A stretch of 64,000 nucleotides of DNA from Polynucleobacter finlandensis. Lineage in GTDB: Bacteria; Pseudomonadota; Gammaproteobacteria; Burkholderiales; Burkholderiaceae. Below, piece by piece: positions 27,248 to 35,597 of the stretch. The notes below the pieces were generated by a model. That model was not told where the DNA came from and did no database searches. It saw nothing but the letters and a program-made list of their open reading frames with translations. The position numbers and the translations under genes were made by a program. Within the stretch, counting starts at the first letter, position 1; every line of letters begins with the position of its first letter. The DNA is taken from positions 49,067-113,066 of the forward strand of contig NZ_JACVPS010000008.1 of NCBI RefSeq assembly GCF_018881755.1. The letters are read 5' to 3'.

Positions 27248-27799
27248 GTGATAGATCTGATAAAAAAACAAACAGCGAGGGGAATATTTCTCTCGCTGTT
27301 TTTTATTTGTCTCAGCCTATGGGGTGCTTACGCCTCTGCGCAATGGCAAGCCGTCAGCAAGGTTGGCTTAAGCCAAACCCCACCATTACTGCTCAATAAC
27401 TTAGCGGGTACACCAGTTGATATCAACGCTTTCAAAGGTAAAGTCGTGATTGTGAATTTTTGGGCTAGCTGGTGTGAACCGTGCAGAGAAGAATTTACAG
27501 AGCTTACCTACTTGCAAGATAAGTACGGCGCCAAAGGTCTGAAAGTTTTTGCCGTGAACTTGGCAGAAATGAAACCTCGCATTACCCAATTCCTTAAAGG
27601 TAATGGCATCCCTGAAAACGCTATCGAGGTTTTGCAGGACCGCAACAGCATCATTTATAAAACCTGGAAAGCCCGCGGCATCCCAACGACCTTCCTTATC
27701 AATAAGCAGGGCAAAATTGACGGCGTCTGGATTGGCGCAATTGATAATGCCGATAGCGAAGAAGTGAGCGGTAAAATTGAAACGCTACTACGTCAATAA
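27248..27799 (+). CDS. TlpA/ResA-type thioredoxin-like protein
   Basis: A 183-residue periplasmic thiol-disulfide protein. An N-terminal membrane segment (FLSLFFICLSLWGAYASAQ) anchors or exports it. The redox site is WASWCEPCRE (Cys76 and Cys79), and GIPTTFLINKQGKI holds the cis-proline. ResA/TlpA proteins reduce cytochrome c apoproteins or copper chaperones. The start is a GTG; there is no other start codon before the signal peptide. The DNA encoding residues 8-18 forms a strong terminator-like hairpin. The next gene, selD, starts right after its stop. Confidence 0.85.
   Translation: MIDLIKKQTARGIFLSLFFICLSLWGAYASAQWQAVSKVGLSQTPPLLLNNLAGTPVDINAFKGKVVIVNFWASWCEPCREEFTELTYLQDKYGAKGLKVFAVNLAEMKPRITQFLKGNGIPENAIEVLQDRNSIIYKTWKARGIPTTFLINKQGKIDGVWIGAIDNADSEEVSGKIETLLRQ
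27265..27304 (+). terminator. Terminator hairpin inside the tlpA-like coding start
   Basis: AACAGCGAG pairs perfectly with CTCGCTGTT (27271-27279 with 27292-27300), flanked by an A run before and a T run after. It is at the right distance to end the transglutaminase transcript, yet it falls within codons 7-19 of the downstream gene. Confidence 0.8.
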
Positions 27800-28894
27800 A
27801 TGACTATTTCTGATCGAAAAACAATGAACACCATTCATCATCTAGAAAATACTGAACCTCGCCTTACCTCCCTGTCTCATGGTGGTGGTTGTGGATGCAA
27901 GATTGCACCGGCCGTCCTCTCAGAAATTCTAAAAGGTGTGCCGCAACTACCTTTTCCTAAAGAGCTGCTGATTGGTATTGAGACTTCTGATGATGCAGCT
28001 GTCTATCAGATTAATGATTCACAAGCGATTGTTGCGACCACGGATTTCTTTATGCCGATCGTCGATGATCCATTTGATTTTGGGAAGATTGCTGCTACCA
28101 ATGCCATTAGCGATATTTATGCCATGGGTGGTACACCACTCTTTGCGCTTGCACTTGTTGGTATGCCTATCAAGGTCTTATCAAATGCCACCATCGCACG
28201 CATTCTAGAAGGTGGCGCAGAAGCCTGTCGTAGCGCAGGTATCGCTATTGCTGGAGGTCATACGATTGATTCTGTAGAGCCCATCTATGGATTGGTAGCA
28301 ATCGGCATCATCGACCCAAAACAAATCAAGAGCAATGCCGCAGCTAAACCGGGTGATGTTCTCATCCTTGGAAAGCCCATTGGTGTCGGCATTCTTTCTG
28401 CTGCATTAAAGAAAGATCTCTTGAGCCCAGCTGGTTATCAAGAAATGATCTCCAACACGACCAAGTTAAATTCGGCTGGCCCTGATCTTGCTAAGTTGCC
28501 TGGTGTTCATGCTCTCACCGACGTCACTGGCTTTGGTTTAGCCGGTCATATGCTTGAGCTGGCACGAGGGTCACATTGCACAGCCCATATCGACTGGAGC
28601 CAAGTGCCACTTCTCTCTCAAGTGCAAGAACTTGCAGACCAAGATGTCATTACAGGGGCATCGGATCGCAATTGGCAAAGCTATGGCGACGAAATTTCTT
28701 TACCAATGGGTTTCACTAAAGCACAACAGGCTTTATTAACCGATCCTCAAACCAGTGGCGGACTACTAGTCTCTTGCAGTCCAGATACAGTTAAAGAAGT
28801 GTTGGATATCTTTAGTCGCCATCAGTTCTTGGGTGCGCGCGTCATTGGCCAAATGGGTGCAAAAGAAGAGAAGTCGCTGGTGATTTCTAATTAA
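27800..28894 (+). CDS. selD: Selenophosphate synthetase (selenide, water dikinase)
   Basis: A 364-residue ATP-dependent enzyme making selenophosphate for selenocysteine or selenouridine. The N-terminal active site is GGGCGCK (28-34), with Cys where some organisms have selenocysteine; the Lys is catalytic. The ATP-binding segments TSDDAAVY, TTDFFMPIVDDPFDFG and GGHTIDS match the family, as does DPQTSGGLL. It begins immediately at the preceding stop; ATG at 27824 is an alternative. No selA, selB, tRNA-Sec or mnmH is in the window. Confidence 0.94.
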   Translation: MTISDRKTMNTIHHLENTEPRLTSLSHGGGCGCKIAPAVLSEILKGVPQLPFPKELLIGIETSDDAAVYQINDSQAIVATTDFFMPIVDDPFDFGKIAATNAISDIYAMGGTPLFALALVGMPIKVLSNATIARILEGGAEACRSAGIAIAGGHTIDSVEPIYGLVAIGIIDPKQIKSNAAAKPGDVLILGKPIGVGILSAALKKDLLSPAGYQEMISNTTKLNSAGPDLAKLPGVHALTDVTGFGLAGHMLELARGSHCTAHIDWSQVPLLSQVQELADQDVITGASDRNWQSYGDEISLPMGFTKAQQALLTDPQTSGGLLVSCSPDTVKEVLDIFSRHQFLGARVIGQMGAKEEKSLVISN

Positions 28895-28898
28895 ATGT

Positions 28899-29783
28899 CT
28901 ATTCGACTTTAGTTAGATTAAATACGCTAGAGAAATCCAGCGCACCATTTCCAGCTTTACTGTGTAACTCGTACAAGTGATGAGCCAACTCTCCCAAGGG
29001 AGTGCTGGCATTTAAATCCTGCGCGTTCTCCACTGCTAAACCTAAATCCTTCAGCATTAAATCCACCCCAAAACCACCTGCATAGTTTTTGGATGAGGGC
29101 ACATTCTCCATTACGTTCGGGCATGGGTTGTATAACTCCAAAGCCCAATTACGGCCAGAGCTTTTCGTCATGATGTCAGACAAGATTTTCGGGTCCATGC
29201 CATTGGCAATACCCAAACGTAGGGCCTCACTTGTTCCCAGCATCTGAATACCCAAGAGCATGTTGTTGCAAACCTTAACGGTTTGGCCACTGCCATTAGC
29301 ACCTGCATGGAAAATGTTTTTACCCATCTTCTCCAGCAGAGGTCGAGCCCGCTCTAGATCCTTGGCATCGCCACCAACCATAAAGGTCAAGGTAGCCGCT
29401 TGCGCCCCGGCAGTACCGCCTGAAACTGGGGCATCGATCATGGCAAATCCCTTGGCTTTAGCAGTTTTGGCTACGTCTTGGGCAACCTTAGGTGAGATAG
29501 TGGAGCAGTCAATCAATAAGGCCCGAGGATTGGCATGGGCCAAGATGCCAGCATCGCCAAGATATAGACTTTCCACATGGCGTGAGGCCGGGAGCATGCT
29601 GATTACGATGTCGGCGTCAATGACAGCTAAAGCGGCGCTCTTTTCTGGCAGACCACCTGCACCAACAAAAGCGTCAATCTGACTCTGAACTAAATCAAAG
29701 CCAGTAACGCTATACCCAGCCTTCAAAAGATTGAGTGCCATTGGCAAACCCATGTTGCCCAAACCAATAAATGCGACCTTCAT
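28899..29783 (-). CDS. mmsB: 3-hydroxyisobutyrate dehydrogenase family protein
   Basis: A 294-residue NAD-dependent beta-hydroxyacid dehydrogenase. GLGNMGLPMALNLLKAG is the Rossmann motif. The substrate motif DAPVSGGTAGAQAATLTFMVGG and the catalytic Lys in GSGQTVKVCNNMLLG fit 3-hydroxyisobutyrate dehydrogenase, the step before MmsA in valine breakdown, although related tartronate-semialdehyde reductases cannot be fully excluded. ATG at 29783 has AGAGG five bases upstream; the GTG at 29789 does not. It faces selD with four bases between stops and is 12 bases downstream of a cupin gene. Confidence 0.85.
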   Translation of the reverse strand: MKVAFIGLGNMGLPMALNLLKAGYSVTGFDLVQSQIDAFVGAGGLPEKSAALAVIDADIVISMLPASRHVESLYLGDAGILAHANPRALLIDCSTISPKVAQDVAKTAKAKGFAMIDAPVSGGTAGAQAATLTFMVGGDAKDLERARPLLEKMGKNIFHAGANGSGQTVKVCNNMLLGIQMLGTSEALRLGIANGMDPKILSDIMTKSSGRNWALELYNPCPNVMENVPSSKNYAGGFGVDLMLKDLGLAVENAQDLNASTPLGELAHHLYELHSKAGNGALDFSSVFNLTKVE

Positions 29784-29795
29784 ATACACCTCTCG

Positions 29796-30077
29796 CTATA
29801 AATCATCAACCGACCTTCTGCTTGCTAGGTAGAGAACACCCTCTTTCCCATATCTTTCTGAGTGAGGCTCATATGCGCCTAAGTAAAAAATATCACCAGG
29901 CTTATAAACAGCACTTTCACCTTCTATGATTAACTCAATATCACCATCTAAGATCAGCGCATACACTTCAAAAGGATGAGAGTGCTCATCCAATGATCCG
30001 CGGGGCTCACGTTGGACCTCAACAGGGTCAGGATAGCCCTCTTGCATCAGCATGTGTATAAATTCTGTTTTAGTCAT
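29796..30077 (-). CDS. Small cupin-domain protein
   Basis: A 93-residue single cupin. The first cupin motif is HSHPFEVYALILDGDIELIIEG and the second is PGDIFYLGAYEPHSER, with likely metal ligands His, His, Glu and His. It lies just upstream of mmsB on the same strand. The function is unknown; it could be an isomerase or a small regulatory or sensing protein. Confidence 0.78.
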   Translation of the reverse strand: MTKTEFIHMLMQEGYPDPVEVQREPRGSLDEHSHPFEVYALILDGDIELIIEGESAVYKPGDIFYLGAYEPHSERYGKEGVLYLASRRSVDDL

Positions 30078-30108
30078 CGATTCAGCAATGGCGGATGCGC
30101 ACTAAAGC

Positions 30109-30142
30109 AAAAAGCCTAGTCCATTACTGAACTAGGCTTTTT
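30109..30142. terminator. Rho-independent terminator
   Basis: AAAAAGCCTAGT pairs with ACTAGGCTTTTT around a ten-base loop. It ends the small minus-strand gene at 30160-30348 just before the cupin gene. Confidence 0.85.
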
Positions 30143-30159
30143 AAGAATATGAGTGGAAA

Positions 30160-30348
30160 TTACTTCTTAGCTTCCATCGCCTCTTTTGTAGCTGTGATCT
30201 CTTTACGACGCTCTTTACAGGCGCCAGCGATTTCTTGTAGTGCTTTACGAGCACGTGCAGCAGATGCCTTAATGCCTTTTTCAATGAACTTTTCATTCTC
30301 TGCTTTGTATGCTTCAAAAGCAGCTAGCAATGTATCGTGTTGTGACAT
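30160..30348 (-). CDS. Small helical Ala/Lys/Glu-rich protein
   Basis: A 62-residue, highly charged protein predicted to be helical (KASAARARKALQEIAGACKE). It has its own terminator, and a ribosome site (AGGAGACAAG) precedes the ATG. Such small basic proteins are often annotated as histone-H1-like or hypothetical in Polynucleobacter relatives. DNA or RNA binding is possible from the charge but unproven. Confidence 0.65.
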   Translation of the reverse strand: MSQHDTLLAAFEAYKAENEKFIEKGIKASAARARKALQEIAGACKERRKEITATKEAMEAKK

Positions 30349-30506
30349 CTTGTCTCCTCTTAATTAAATATTCAATTACAAACGCCGAATCAGTATATAT
30401 CGATAAAAACGATAAAAAATGGGGCTTTTCATCAGGGATAACTCTTAGAAGCAGCACATCAGACAGAATGTTCAAATTACAGAAAAATATCCCGGAGACC
30501 CTAGAA

Positions 30507-31481
30507 ATGTTCAAAAAAACCCTTCTTTTACTTATTACTAGCGTCATTTGCATGTCAGCGGGCGCACAGAGCAGCTCTTGGCCTTCCTCAAGCAAGCCAA
30601 TCACCTTTATTAACCCCTTCCCCCCAGGTGGAGCGGTAGATGCTTTTGGACGCCCCTTAGCTAAACAGCTCTCTACTCAACTGAATGATTCTATTGTGGT
30701 CGACAATCGCGGGGGTGCGGGTGGAACGCTGGGTGCTGCAGTTGCAGCAAAAATGGCTCCTGATGGTTATACCTGGCTTCTTGGTGCGGTGCATCACTCA
30801 ATTGCCCCGAGCATGTACGCCAATCTCTCCTACGACATTACAAAAGATTTTGAACCAATAGCCATTATTGGCAGCGTACCCCACGTGATTGTTGTTAACC
30901 CAAACAAATTTCCTAAGAATGATTTGAAATCGATCATCGAAGAAATTCGCAAGCACCCAGGAAAATATAACTACGCATCAACTGGCAATGGCACCTCACA
31001 GCATTTAACTGGTGAATTATTCAAGATGCAAAACAAATTATTCATTACACATATCCCGTATCGGGGAACAGGGCCGGCGTTACAAGATGTAGTTGCAGGA
31101 CAAGTGGACATGATGTTTGATACCTTGGCAGGCGCTGCGCCCTTCATTAGGAATGGTCAGTTAATTGCCGTGGCTGTTACCACCCAAAAACGAGTAGACG
31201 CTTTTCCAAACCTACCTACGGCCCAAGAATTAGGAATATCAAACTTTGTAGTTTCTAGTTGGTACGCTATGTGGGCCATTAAAGGCACCCCGAAAGATAT
31301 TATCGAGAAAATGAGTGCTGAAGTACAAATTGCACTTGCCTCACCAGAAATCAAGGAGCGCTGGGCCTCCATGGGAGCTAGCGCACCCAAGATGACGCGG
31401 CAGGAATTAGCAGTCTTTATCAATCAAGAAATTGTGCGCTGGAATGATGTTGTTAAAAAATCTGGTGCAAAGTTAGATTAA
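30507..31481 (+). CDS. Bug-family (TctC) periplasmic solute-binding protein
   Basis: A 324-residue Bug protein. The signal peptide ends near SAGAQSSS (about residue 20). The ligand loop is INPFPPGGAVDAFGRP, followed by VVDNRGGAGGTLGA and HIPYRGTGPALQDV. The frame stays open to 30309, but that extension has no signal peptide; the ATG at 30507 has GGAGA about nine bases upstream. The ligand is unknown. The next gene downstream on this strand encodes a four-domain rhodanese protein. Confidence 0.9.
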   Translation: MFKKTLLLLITSVICMSAGAQSSSWPSSSKPITFINPFPPGGAVDAFGRPLAKQLSTQLNDSIVVDNRGGAGGTLGAAVAAKMAPDGYTWLLGAVHHSIAPSMYANLSYDITKDFEPIAIIGSVPHVIVVNPNKFPKNDLKSIIEEIRKHPGKYNYASTGNGTSQHLTGELFKMQNKLFITHIPYRGTGPALQDVVAGQVDMMFDTLAGAAPFIRNGQLIAVAVTTQKRVDAFPNLPTAQELGISNFVVSSWYAMWAIKGTPKDIIEKMSAEVQIALASPEIKERWASMGASAPKMTRQELAVFINQEIVRWNDVVKKSGAKLD

Positions 31482-31534
31482 TTTTTAATTGCTATCATTC
31501 ATATATTTAGTTATTCATCAAATAAGAGAGCCGT

Positions 31535-33118
31535 ATGAGCTTCAATATTACAAATTATTCTTTTGTTCGCAACAAGCTACTCAATAAAGAAGAGATTGCT
31601 TTTTTAGATGTGCGCGAAGAAGACCCACATGCTCAAGAGCATCCCCTCTTTGCAGCAAATCTTCCGCTCTCTCGTATTGAGATTGATGCCTTTGGAAAGT
31701 TACCCAGAAAAGATGTCTCTATCGTTACCTTAGATGATGGCGAAGGATATGCCGAACTTGCTGCGCAAAAATTACGAGGGCTTGGATATGCCGATGTTTC
31801 TATTTTTGAAGGCGGAGTGCAGGCATGGAAAGCTGCTGGCGGCGAAGTGTTCAAAGATGTTAATGTGCCAAGCAAATCGTTTGGCGAGTTGGTTGAATCT
31901 AAACGTCACACCCCCTCTCTATCAGCTCAAGAGGTTCAGAAGTTAATTGATGACAAGGCTGACGTAGTGGTAGTGGATGTCCGCCGCTTTGATGAATATC
32001 ACACCATGAGCATCCCAACCGGCATCAGCGTTCCAGGCGCTGAACTGGTTCTGAGGGTTCCTGACCTAGCCCCTAATCCTAAGACAAAAATCATTGTGAA
32101 CTGTGCTGGTAGAACCCGTAGCATTATTGGCACACAATCCTTGATTAATGCCGGTATTCCTAATGAAGTGAATGCATTACGCAATGGCACGATTGGCTGG
32201 ACTTTAGCTGGGCAAGTTCTCGATAAGGGTCAAAGTCGCAAGTTTAAAGAAGTGAGCAATGAAATTTCTGATACCGCTGCTGAACGAGCGCGCTCCGTTG
32301 CTGATCGAGCCAATGTAAAGTGTGCAAGCTTTGCCGATGTAGCCAAATGGCAAGCGCAGGTAGATCGCACGACTTATTTCTTTGACACTCGCACCCCAGA
32401 AGAATATGAAGCTGGCCACTTACCAGGATTTCGTTCTGTTCCTGGTGGACAGCTCGTTCAAGAGACGGAGATGGTTGCCCCAGTAAGAGGCGCCCGTATC
32501 GTCTTAGCAGACCCTGGTGGCGTTCGCGCAAACATGCCAGCTTCATGGCTAGCGCAGATGGCCTGGGAGGTTTATGTATTAGACGATATTAAGGCCAGTG
32601 ATTTAACGCAGAAAGGTCCATGGCAGGCTCCTATGCCAAGCCTGCCGAGTGTTCAGAGTGTCGACCCAACCATGCTTTCAGAATGGATCAAGGAGAATTC
32701 CAATACCTTGATAGTGGATTTCAGTACCCATGCTAATTACGTCAAGGGCCACATCCCTGGCGCTTGGTTTGCGTTGCGCTCACAGCTAGTAGATGCTTTA
32801 GGAAAACTCCCCAAGGCTAATCGCTACGTTCTCACCAGCACCCCACCGCAATTAGCTAGCTTTATTGCAGAAGAATTCAAATCCCTGAGCGGTGTTGAGG
32901 TTTATGTACTCAGGGGCGGCAACACAGGATGGACTGATGCAGGATTGGAGATTGAGAAAGGCGCAACACATCTCGCCTCGCCACCGCTAGATCGCTATAA
33001 GCGCCCCTATGAAGGTACTGGCATTGATACTGCAGCCATGCAGGCTTACCTAGACTGGGAGTTTGGTTTAGTTGAGCAGTTAGGCAAAGACGGCACCCAT
33101 CACTTTTGGGTTCTCTAA
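31535..33118 (+). CDS. Four-domain rhodanese-like protein
   Basis: A 527-residue cytoplasmic protein made of four rhodanese homology domains, at about residues 1-105, 125-230, 260-365 and 375-475. Only the second domain has the active-site cysteine: Cys190 in NCAGRTRS. The equivalent loops in the others read TLDDGEG, LADPGGV and TSTPPQL. It may transfer sulfur from one active domain while the other three bind partners or substrates. The C-terminal tail (to 527) is not rhodanese-like. A ribosome site (AGAGAG) lies a few bases before the ATG. A strong terminator follows. Confidence 0.86.
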   Translation: MSFNITNYSFVRNKLLNKEEIAFLDVREEDPHAQEHPLFAANLPLSRIEIDAFGKLPRKDVSIVTLDDGEGYAELAAQKLRGLGYADVSIFEGGVQAWKAAGGEVFKDVNVPSKSFGELVESKRHTPSLSAQEVQKLIDDKADVVVVDVRRFDEYHTMSIPTGISVPGAELVLRVPDLAPNPKTKIIVNCAGRTRSIIGTQSLINAGIPNEVNALRNGTIGWTLAGQVLDKGQSRKFKEVSNEISDTAAERARSVADRANVKCASFADVAKWQAQVDRTTYFFDTRTPEEYEAGHLPGFRSVPGGQLVQETEMVAPVRGARIVLADPGGVRANMPASWLAQMAWEVYVLDDIKASDLTQKGPWQAPMPSLPSVQSVDPTMLSEWIKENSNTLIVDFSTHANYVKGHIPGAWFALRSQLVDALGKLPKANRYVLTSTPPQLASFIAEEFKSLSGVEVYVLRGGNTGWTDAGLEIEKGATHLASPPLDRYKRPYEGTGIDTAAMQAYLDWEFGLVEQLGKDGTHHFWVL

Positions 33119-33130
33119 GCTTATTCCAAT

Positions 33131-33162
33131 AAAAAAGCGCTGGTAAGTCCAGCGCTTTTTTT
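33131..33162. terminator. Bidirectional Rho-independent terminator
   Basis: AAAAAAGCGCTGG pairs with CCAGCGCTTTTTT around TAAGT. It lies between the convergent rhodanese and Tat-FAH genes. Confidence 0.92.
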
Positions 33163-33176
33163 GCTTGCATTTTAAG

Positions 33177-34226
33177 TTAAGCAATCTTATTGCGAATGAT
33201 CCCTACCCCAGTGATTTGTGTTTCCATCATATCGCCTGGCTTTAAAAACTCTTGAGGAGTTCTACCAAAGCCCACACCTGAAGGTGTGCCGGTGGCAATA
33301 ATGTCGCCAGGGAGTAATGTCAAACTGCGTGATAGTTCTGAAATAATCACAGGGATTTTGAAAAACATCTGCTTGTAACTAGCATTTTGTTTTTCAACGC
33401 CGTTCACACGGCAGATGATGCGCGTGTCATCCAAGTCAACGCCGCCAGCCGTGACAACCCAAGGGCCCATTGGTCCATGACCATCCAAGCTCTTACCTTT
33501 AAACCATTGGCCTGAGTGACGTTTCTGCTGGACATCGCGTGCAGTAGTGTCGTTATAAGCAGAATAGCCAAAAACATAATCCATGGCGGACTCTTCGGAA
33601 ATATTCTTACCCTTCTTGCCAATAATGACTGCTAATTCAGCTTCCCAATCAATCTGGGTTGAATAACCGCCATCATAGGGAATGCTATCAAAAGGACCAT
33701 TCATAGTCTGAGTACCCTTGGTAAAAAGAACGGGAACTTTTGGATACTCTTTGACAGCCGAATCAGCGCGATTCTTTTTACCCTCGTCAAAGTGATCTAG
33801 GTAGTTCCAACCCACACAGTAAATATTGCTTTGCGGTTTAGGAATGGGTGACAGCAAAATCACTTGATTGACATTGACCAAATTAGAGCCACGATTCTTA
33901 AATAGCGTAGCAAGCTCTAGCAATCCCCTGTTACCGGATGCGGCTAAAGAAATTGTTGAAGTAGGATCAAATGAAAGTTGCACCTTTTGACGAGCAGCTT
34001 CTGCTGGGATGTCGACTACCAAACCATCATTGGTGACCAAGCCTAAGCGAGAAGTAGCTCCCATCTTCGGTAAATAGTTGGCAATGCGAAATCCCGCCTT
34101 ACCAGTCATTGGCTCCACTACGATCGGCTGACGATCTTGGGCTGATGCAGCTCCAGCAGGCATCAGTAAGCCACCAATTGCGGCTGAAGTTCCAAGCTTG
34201 AGCATATCTCGACGATTTGTATCCAC
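33177..34226 (-). CDS. FAH-family hydrolase with Tat signal peptide
   Basis: A 349-residue FAH-family protein. The start is a GTG at 34226, five bases after AAGGAG; it gives the Tat signal DTNRRDMLKLGTSAAIGG with cleavage near AASAQ. The longer frame to 34280 lacks a ribosome site. The catalytic domain has YCVGWNYLDHFDEG, DWEAELAVIIGKKGKN, NDTTARDVQQKR and ATGTPSGVGFGRT. Export to the periplasm is unusual for this enzyme family. The substrate is unknown. It shares its architecture with the Tat-FAH gene at 12242-13285. Confidence 0.85.
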   Translation of the reverse strand: MDTNRRDMLKLGTSAAIGGLLMPAGAASAQDRQPIVVEPMTGKAGFRIANYLPKMGATSRLGLVTNDGLVVDIPAEAARQKVQLSFDPTSTISLAASGNRGLLELATLFKNRGSNLVNVNQVILLSPIPKPQSNIYCVGWNYLDHFDEGKKNRADSAVKEYPKVPVLFTKGTQTMNGPFDSIPYDGGYSTQIDWEAELAVIIGKKGKNISEESAMDYVFGYSAYNDTTARDVQQKRHSGQWFKGKSLDGHGPMGPWVVTAGGVDLDDTRIICRVNGVEKQNASYKQMFFKIPVIISELSRSLTLLPGDIIATGTPSGVGFGRTPQEFLKPGDMMETQITGVGIIRNKIA

Positions 34227-34321
34227 AACATCTCCTTTTTGTATTTTTACTAAGGGCCTTCTAAGGTCCCATTGCCTCAAATCTTAATACGAAAGCTTGA
34301 AATAGGCAGGAATTTTGAAAA

Positions 34322-34651
34322 ATGGCTATTCTTAAAGCCATGAAACCATTCCATATTCAGCTCAGTGCCTGCCTAGTGATAGCCTTGCTTCTCAGCTTAA
34401 GCGCTTGTGAGCGGGAAACGTACACCAGCTGGAATTGCGAAAATACAGCTGGTGACAAGTTGCCCATGGTCCTCAAAAAAGCCCAAATGCAACTTCAGAG
34501 CAAGCAGTTAAATTATTGTGGCAGTCTAGGGGATAAGAGCTACTTCGATAGCAATTGCCCAGCTGCGATTGAAAAATCTCAGGTCACCTTCATTCCTAGT
34601 ACAGGGGCTTTGCTAGATCAAGACAATCAACTACATTGCAAAGCGCTTTAA
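34322..34651 (+). CDS. Small cysteine-containing lipoprotein
   Basis: A 109-residue lipoprotein of unknown function. The signal ends at lipobox LSLSAC (Cys29 from the first ATG). The mature part has further cysteines (NCENTAG, YCGSLG, NCPAA, HCKAL), possibly two disulfides. The first ATG at 34322 has AGGAA about ten bases upstream; ATG at 34340 is an alternative. It is followed closely by a Trp-rich small protein gene. Confidence 0.65.
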   Translation: MAILKAMKPFHIQLSACLVIALLLSLSACERETYTSWNCENTAGDKLPMVLKKAQMQLQSKQLNYCGSLGDKSYFDSNCPAAIEKSQVTFIPSTGALLDQDNQLHCKAL

Positions 34652-34662
34652 GTAAAAATCAT

Positions 34663-34899
34663 ATGTCTATCCACTCCTCAAACCCTATCCATCCCAAGAA
34701 ATTACTACTTACTAAATGGACTGCCGTTCATCCCACCAATAAACAGAAACATTTTTTAGTAAGCAAGGTCATTTTTCCAGAGCCTCCAGACGAGAGAATT
34801 GAGTTTATTGAGCTTGAGGCTATCTATAGCAATCAGACTCAGATCATTCCTTGGCGCGATCTTAGTAATCCAGAAATCTGGATTCAGGGCTGGAAATAA
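34663..34899 (+). CDS. TIGR02450-type Trp-rich small protein
   Basis: A 78-residue soluble protein. KKLLLTKWTAVHP, KQKHFLVSKVIF, and IIPWRDLSNPEIWIQGWK match the TIGR02450 Trp-rich family, whose function is unknown. The frame extends back to a TTG at 34636 inside the preceding lipoprotein gene; the ATG at 34663 lies 11 bases after that gene's stop and is preferred. Confidence 0.72.
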   Translation: MSIHSSNPIHPKKLLLTKWTAVHPTNKQKHFLVSKVIFPEPPDERIEFIELEAIYSNQTQIIPWRDLSNPEIWIQGWK

Positions 34900-34926
34900 A
34901 AAAGACCACTAGCAAGCGGTCTTTTA
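34898..34926. terminator. Bidirectional Rho-independent terminator
   Basis: AAAAGACC pairs with GGTCTTTT around ACTAGCAAGC. It ends both the Trp-rich gene and the convergent phasin-like gene. Confidence 0.85.
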
Positions 34927-34944
34927 TCGAGGGGAAAAATAAAA

Positions 34945-35475
34945 TCAATCGTTCTTCTTCTTGCCGCCAGAGGCCTTACTAGAAAGACCATCTAGGTTTT
35001 TCTCAGCAGCATCCGCTACTTGATTAACAATCCGGCGTCCTTCTTTAAACATTTTCTGACCCGTAGTCGACATCTCATGAACAACTTTAGAAAGCTTATC
35101 AGCATGCGCTGGCAATTTATTCTCAGCATCCTCTAACCAGCCCACTAAAGAGGTGCGCACTTTCTCTAAATGCTTCTCTGTTTCATCAGCAGCATTTTCG
35201 CCAAGATCTTTCAGAACAGCTTTAACCTTCTTCTGGTAGACAGCTGCACGCTTTGCAGCCTCTTTAGTCGCCTCTTCTTGTAAGTCTTTAAGCTTAGTCA
35301 GGTCATTTTTAGCTGCAGACTTAGCGCTATCCAGCGCATTTTTCATGCCCCACTCAATTTCTGCAATGTGGTGCTCACTGAGTTGCTTGGCGGCATCCAA
35401 GAGCTTATGGGAATAACTAAAAAGTTCTTTTGCTTTTTCTTGTTGCCATTTTTGAAAATCTTTTGCGTCCATCAT
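34945..35475 (-). CDS. Phasin-like helical protein
   Basis: A 176-residue protein that is almost entirely amphipathic helix with many Lys, Glu and Ala residues and ends in a Lys-rich tail. It resembles phasins, which coat polyhydroxyalkanoate granules, in size and composition. No PHA synthase gene is in the window, though 3-hydroxybutyrate dehydrogenase is at 63013. It may instead be a general coiled-coil protein. A typical upstream site (AAGGAAAAATG) marks the start. Confidence 0.6.
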   Translation of the reverse strand: MMDAKDFQKWQQEKAKELFSYSHKLLDAAKQLSEHHIAEIEWGMKNALDSAKSAAKNDLTKLKDLQEEATKEAAKRAAVYQKKVKAVLKDLGENAADETEKHLEKVRTSLVGWLEDAENKLPAHADKLSKVVHEMSTTGQKMFKEGRRIVNQVADAAEKNLDGLSSKASGGKKKND

Positions 35476-35559
35476 TTTTCCTTAATAAAGTGATTATGAA
35501 TAAATACCAAAGTGCTTCATCAACTGCTTCTAAGATAACTCTATACCGATTTTCTATAC

Positions 35560-35588
35560 TTGCCAATTGCCCTGCTTTTCCATATTAA
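35560..35588 (+). promoter_or_regulatory. Sigma-70-type promoter for the truncated haemoglobin
   Basis: TTGCCA and TATTAA are separated by 17 bases. The -10 element ends only nine bases before the ATG at 35598, implying a very short or absent leader. Confidence 0.45.
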
Positions 35589-35597
35589 AATAGGTTT

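Noticed and set aside
29784..30348. Toxin-antitoxin pair (cupin plus small charged protein)
   Set aside because: The two genes are separated by a terminator and neither resembles a known toxin or antitoxin.
30309..30506. N-terminal extension of the Bug gene at 30507
   Set aside because: It lacks a signal peptide, overlaps the promoter of a divergent small gene, and a clear signal peptide starts at 30507.
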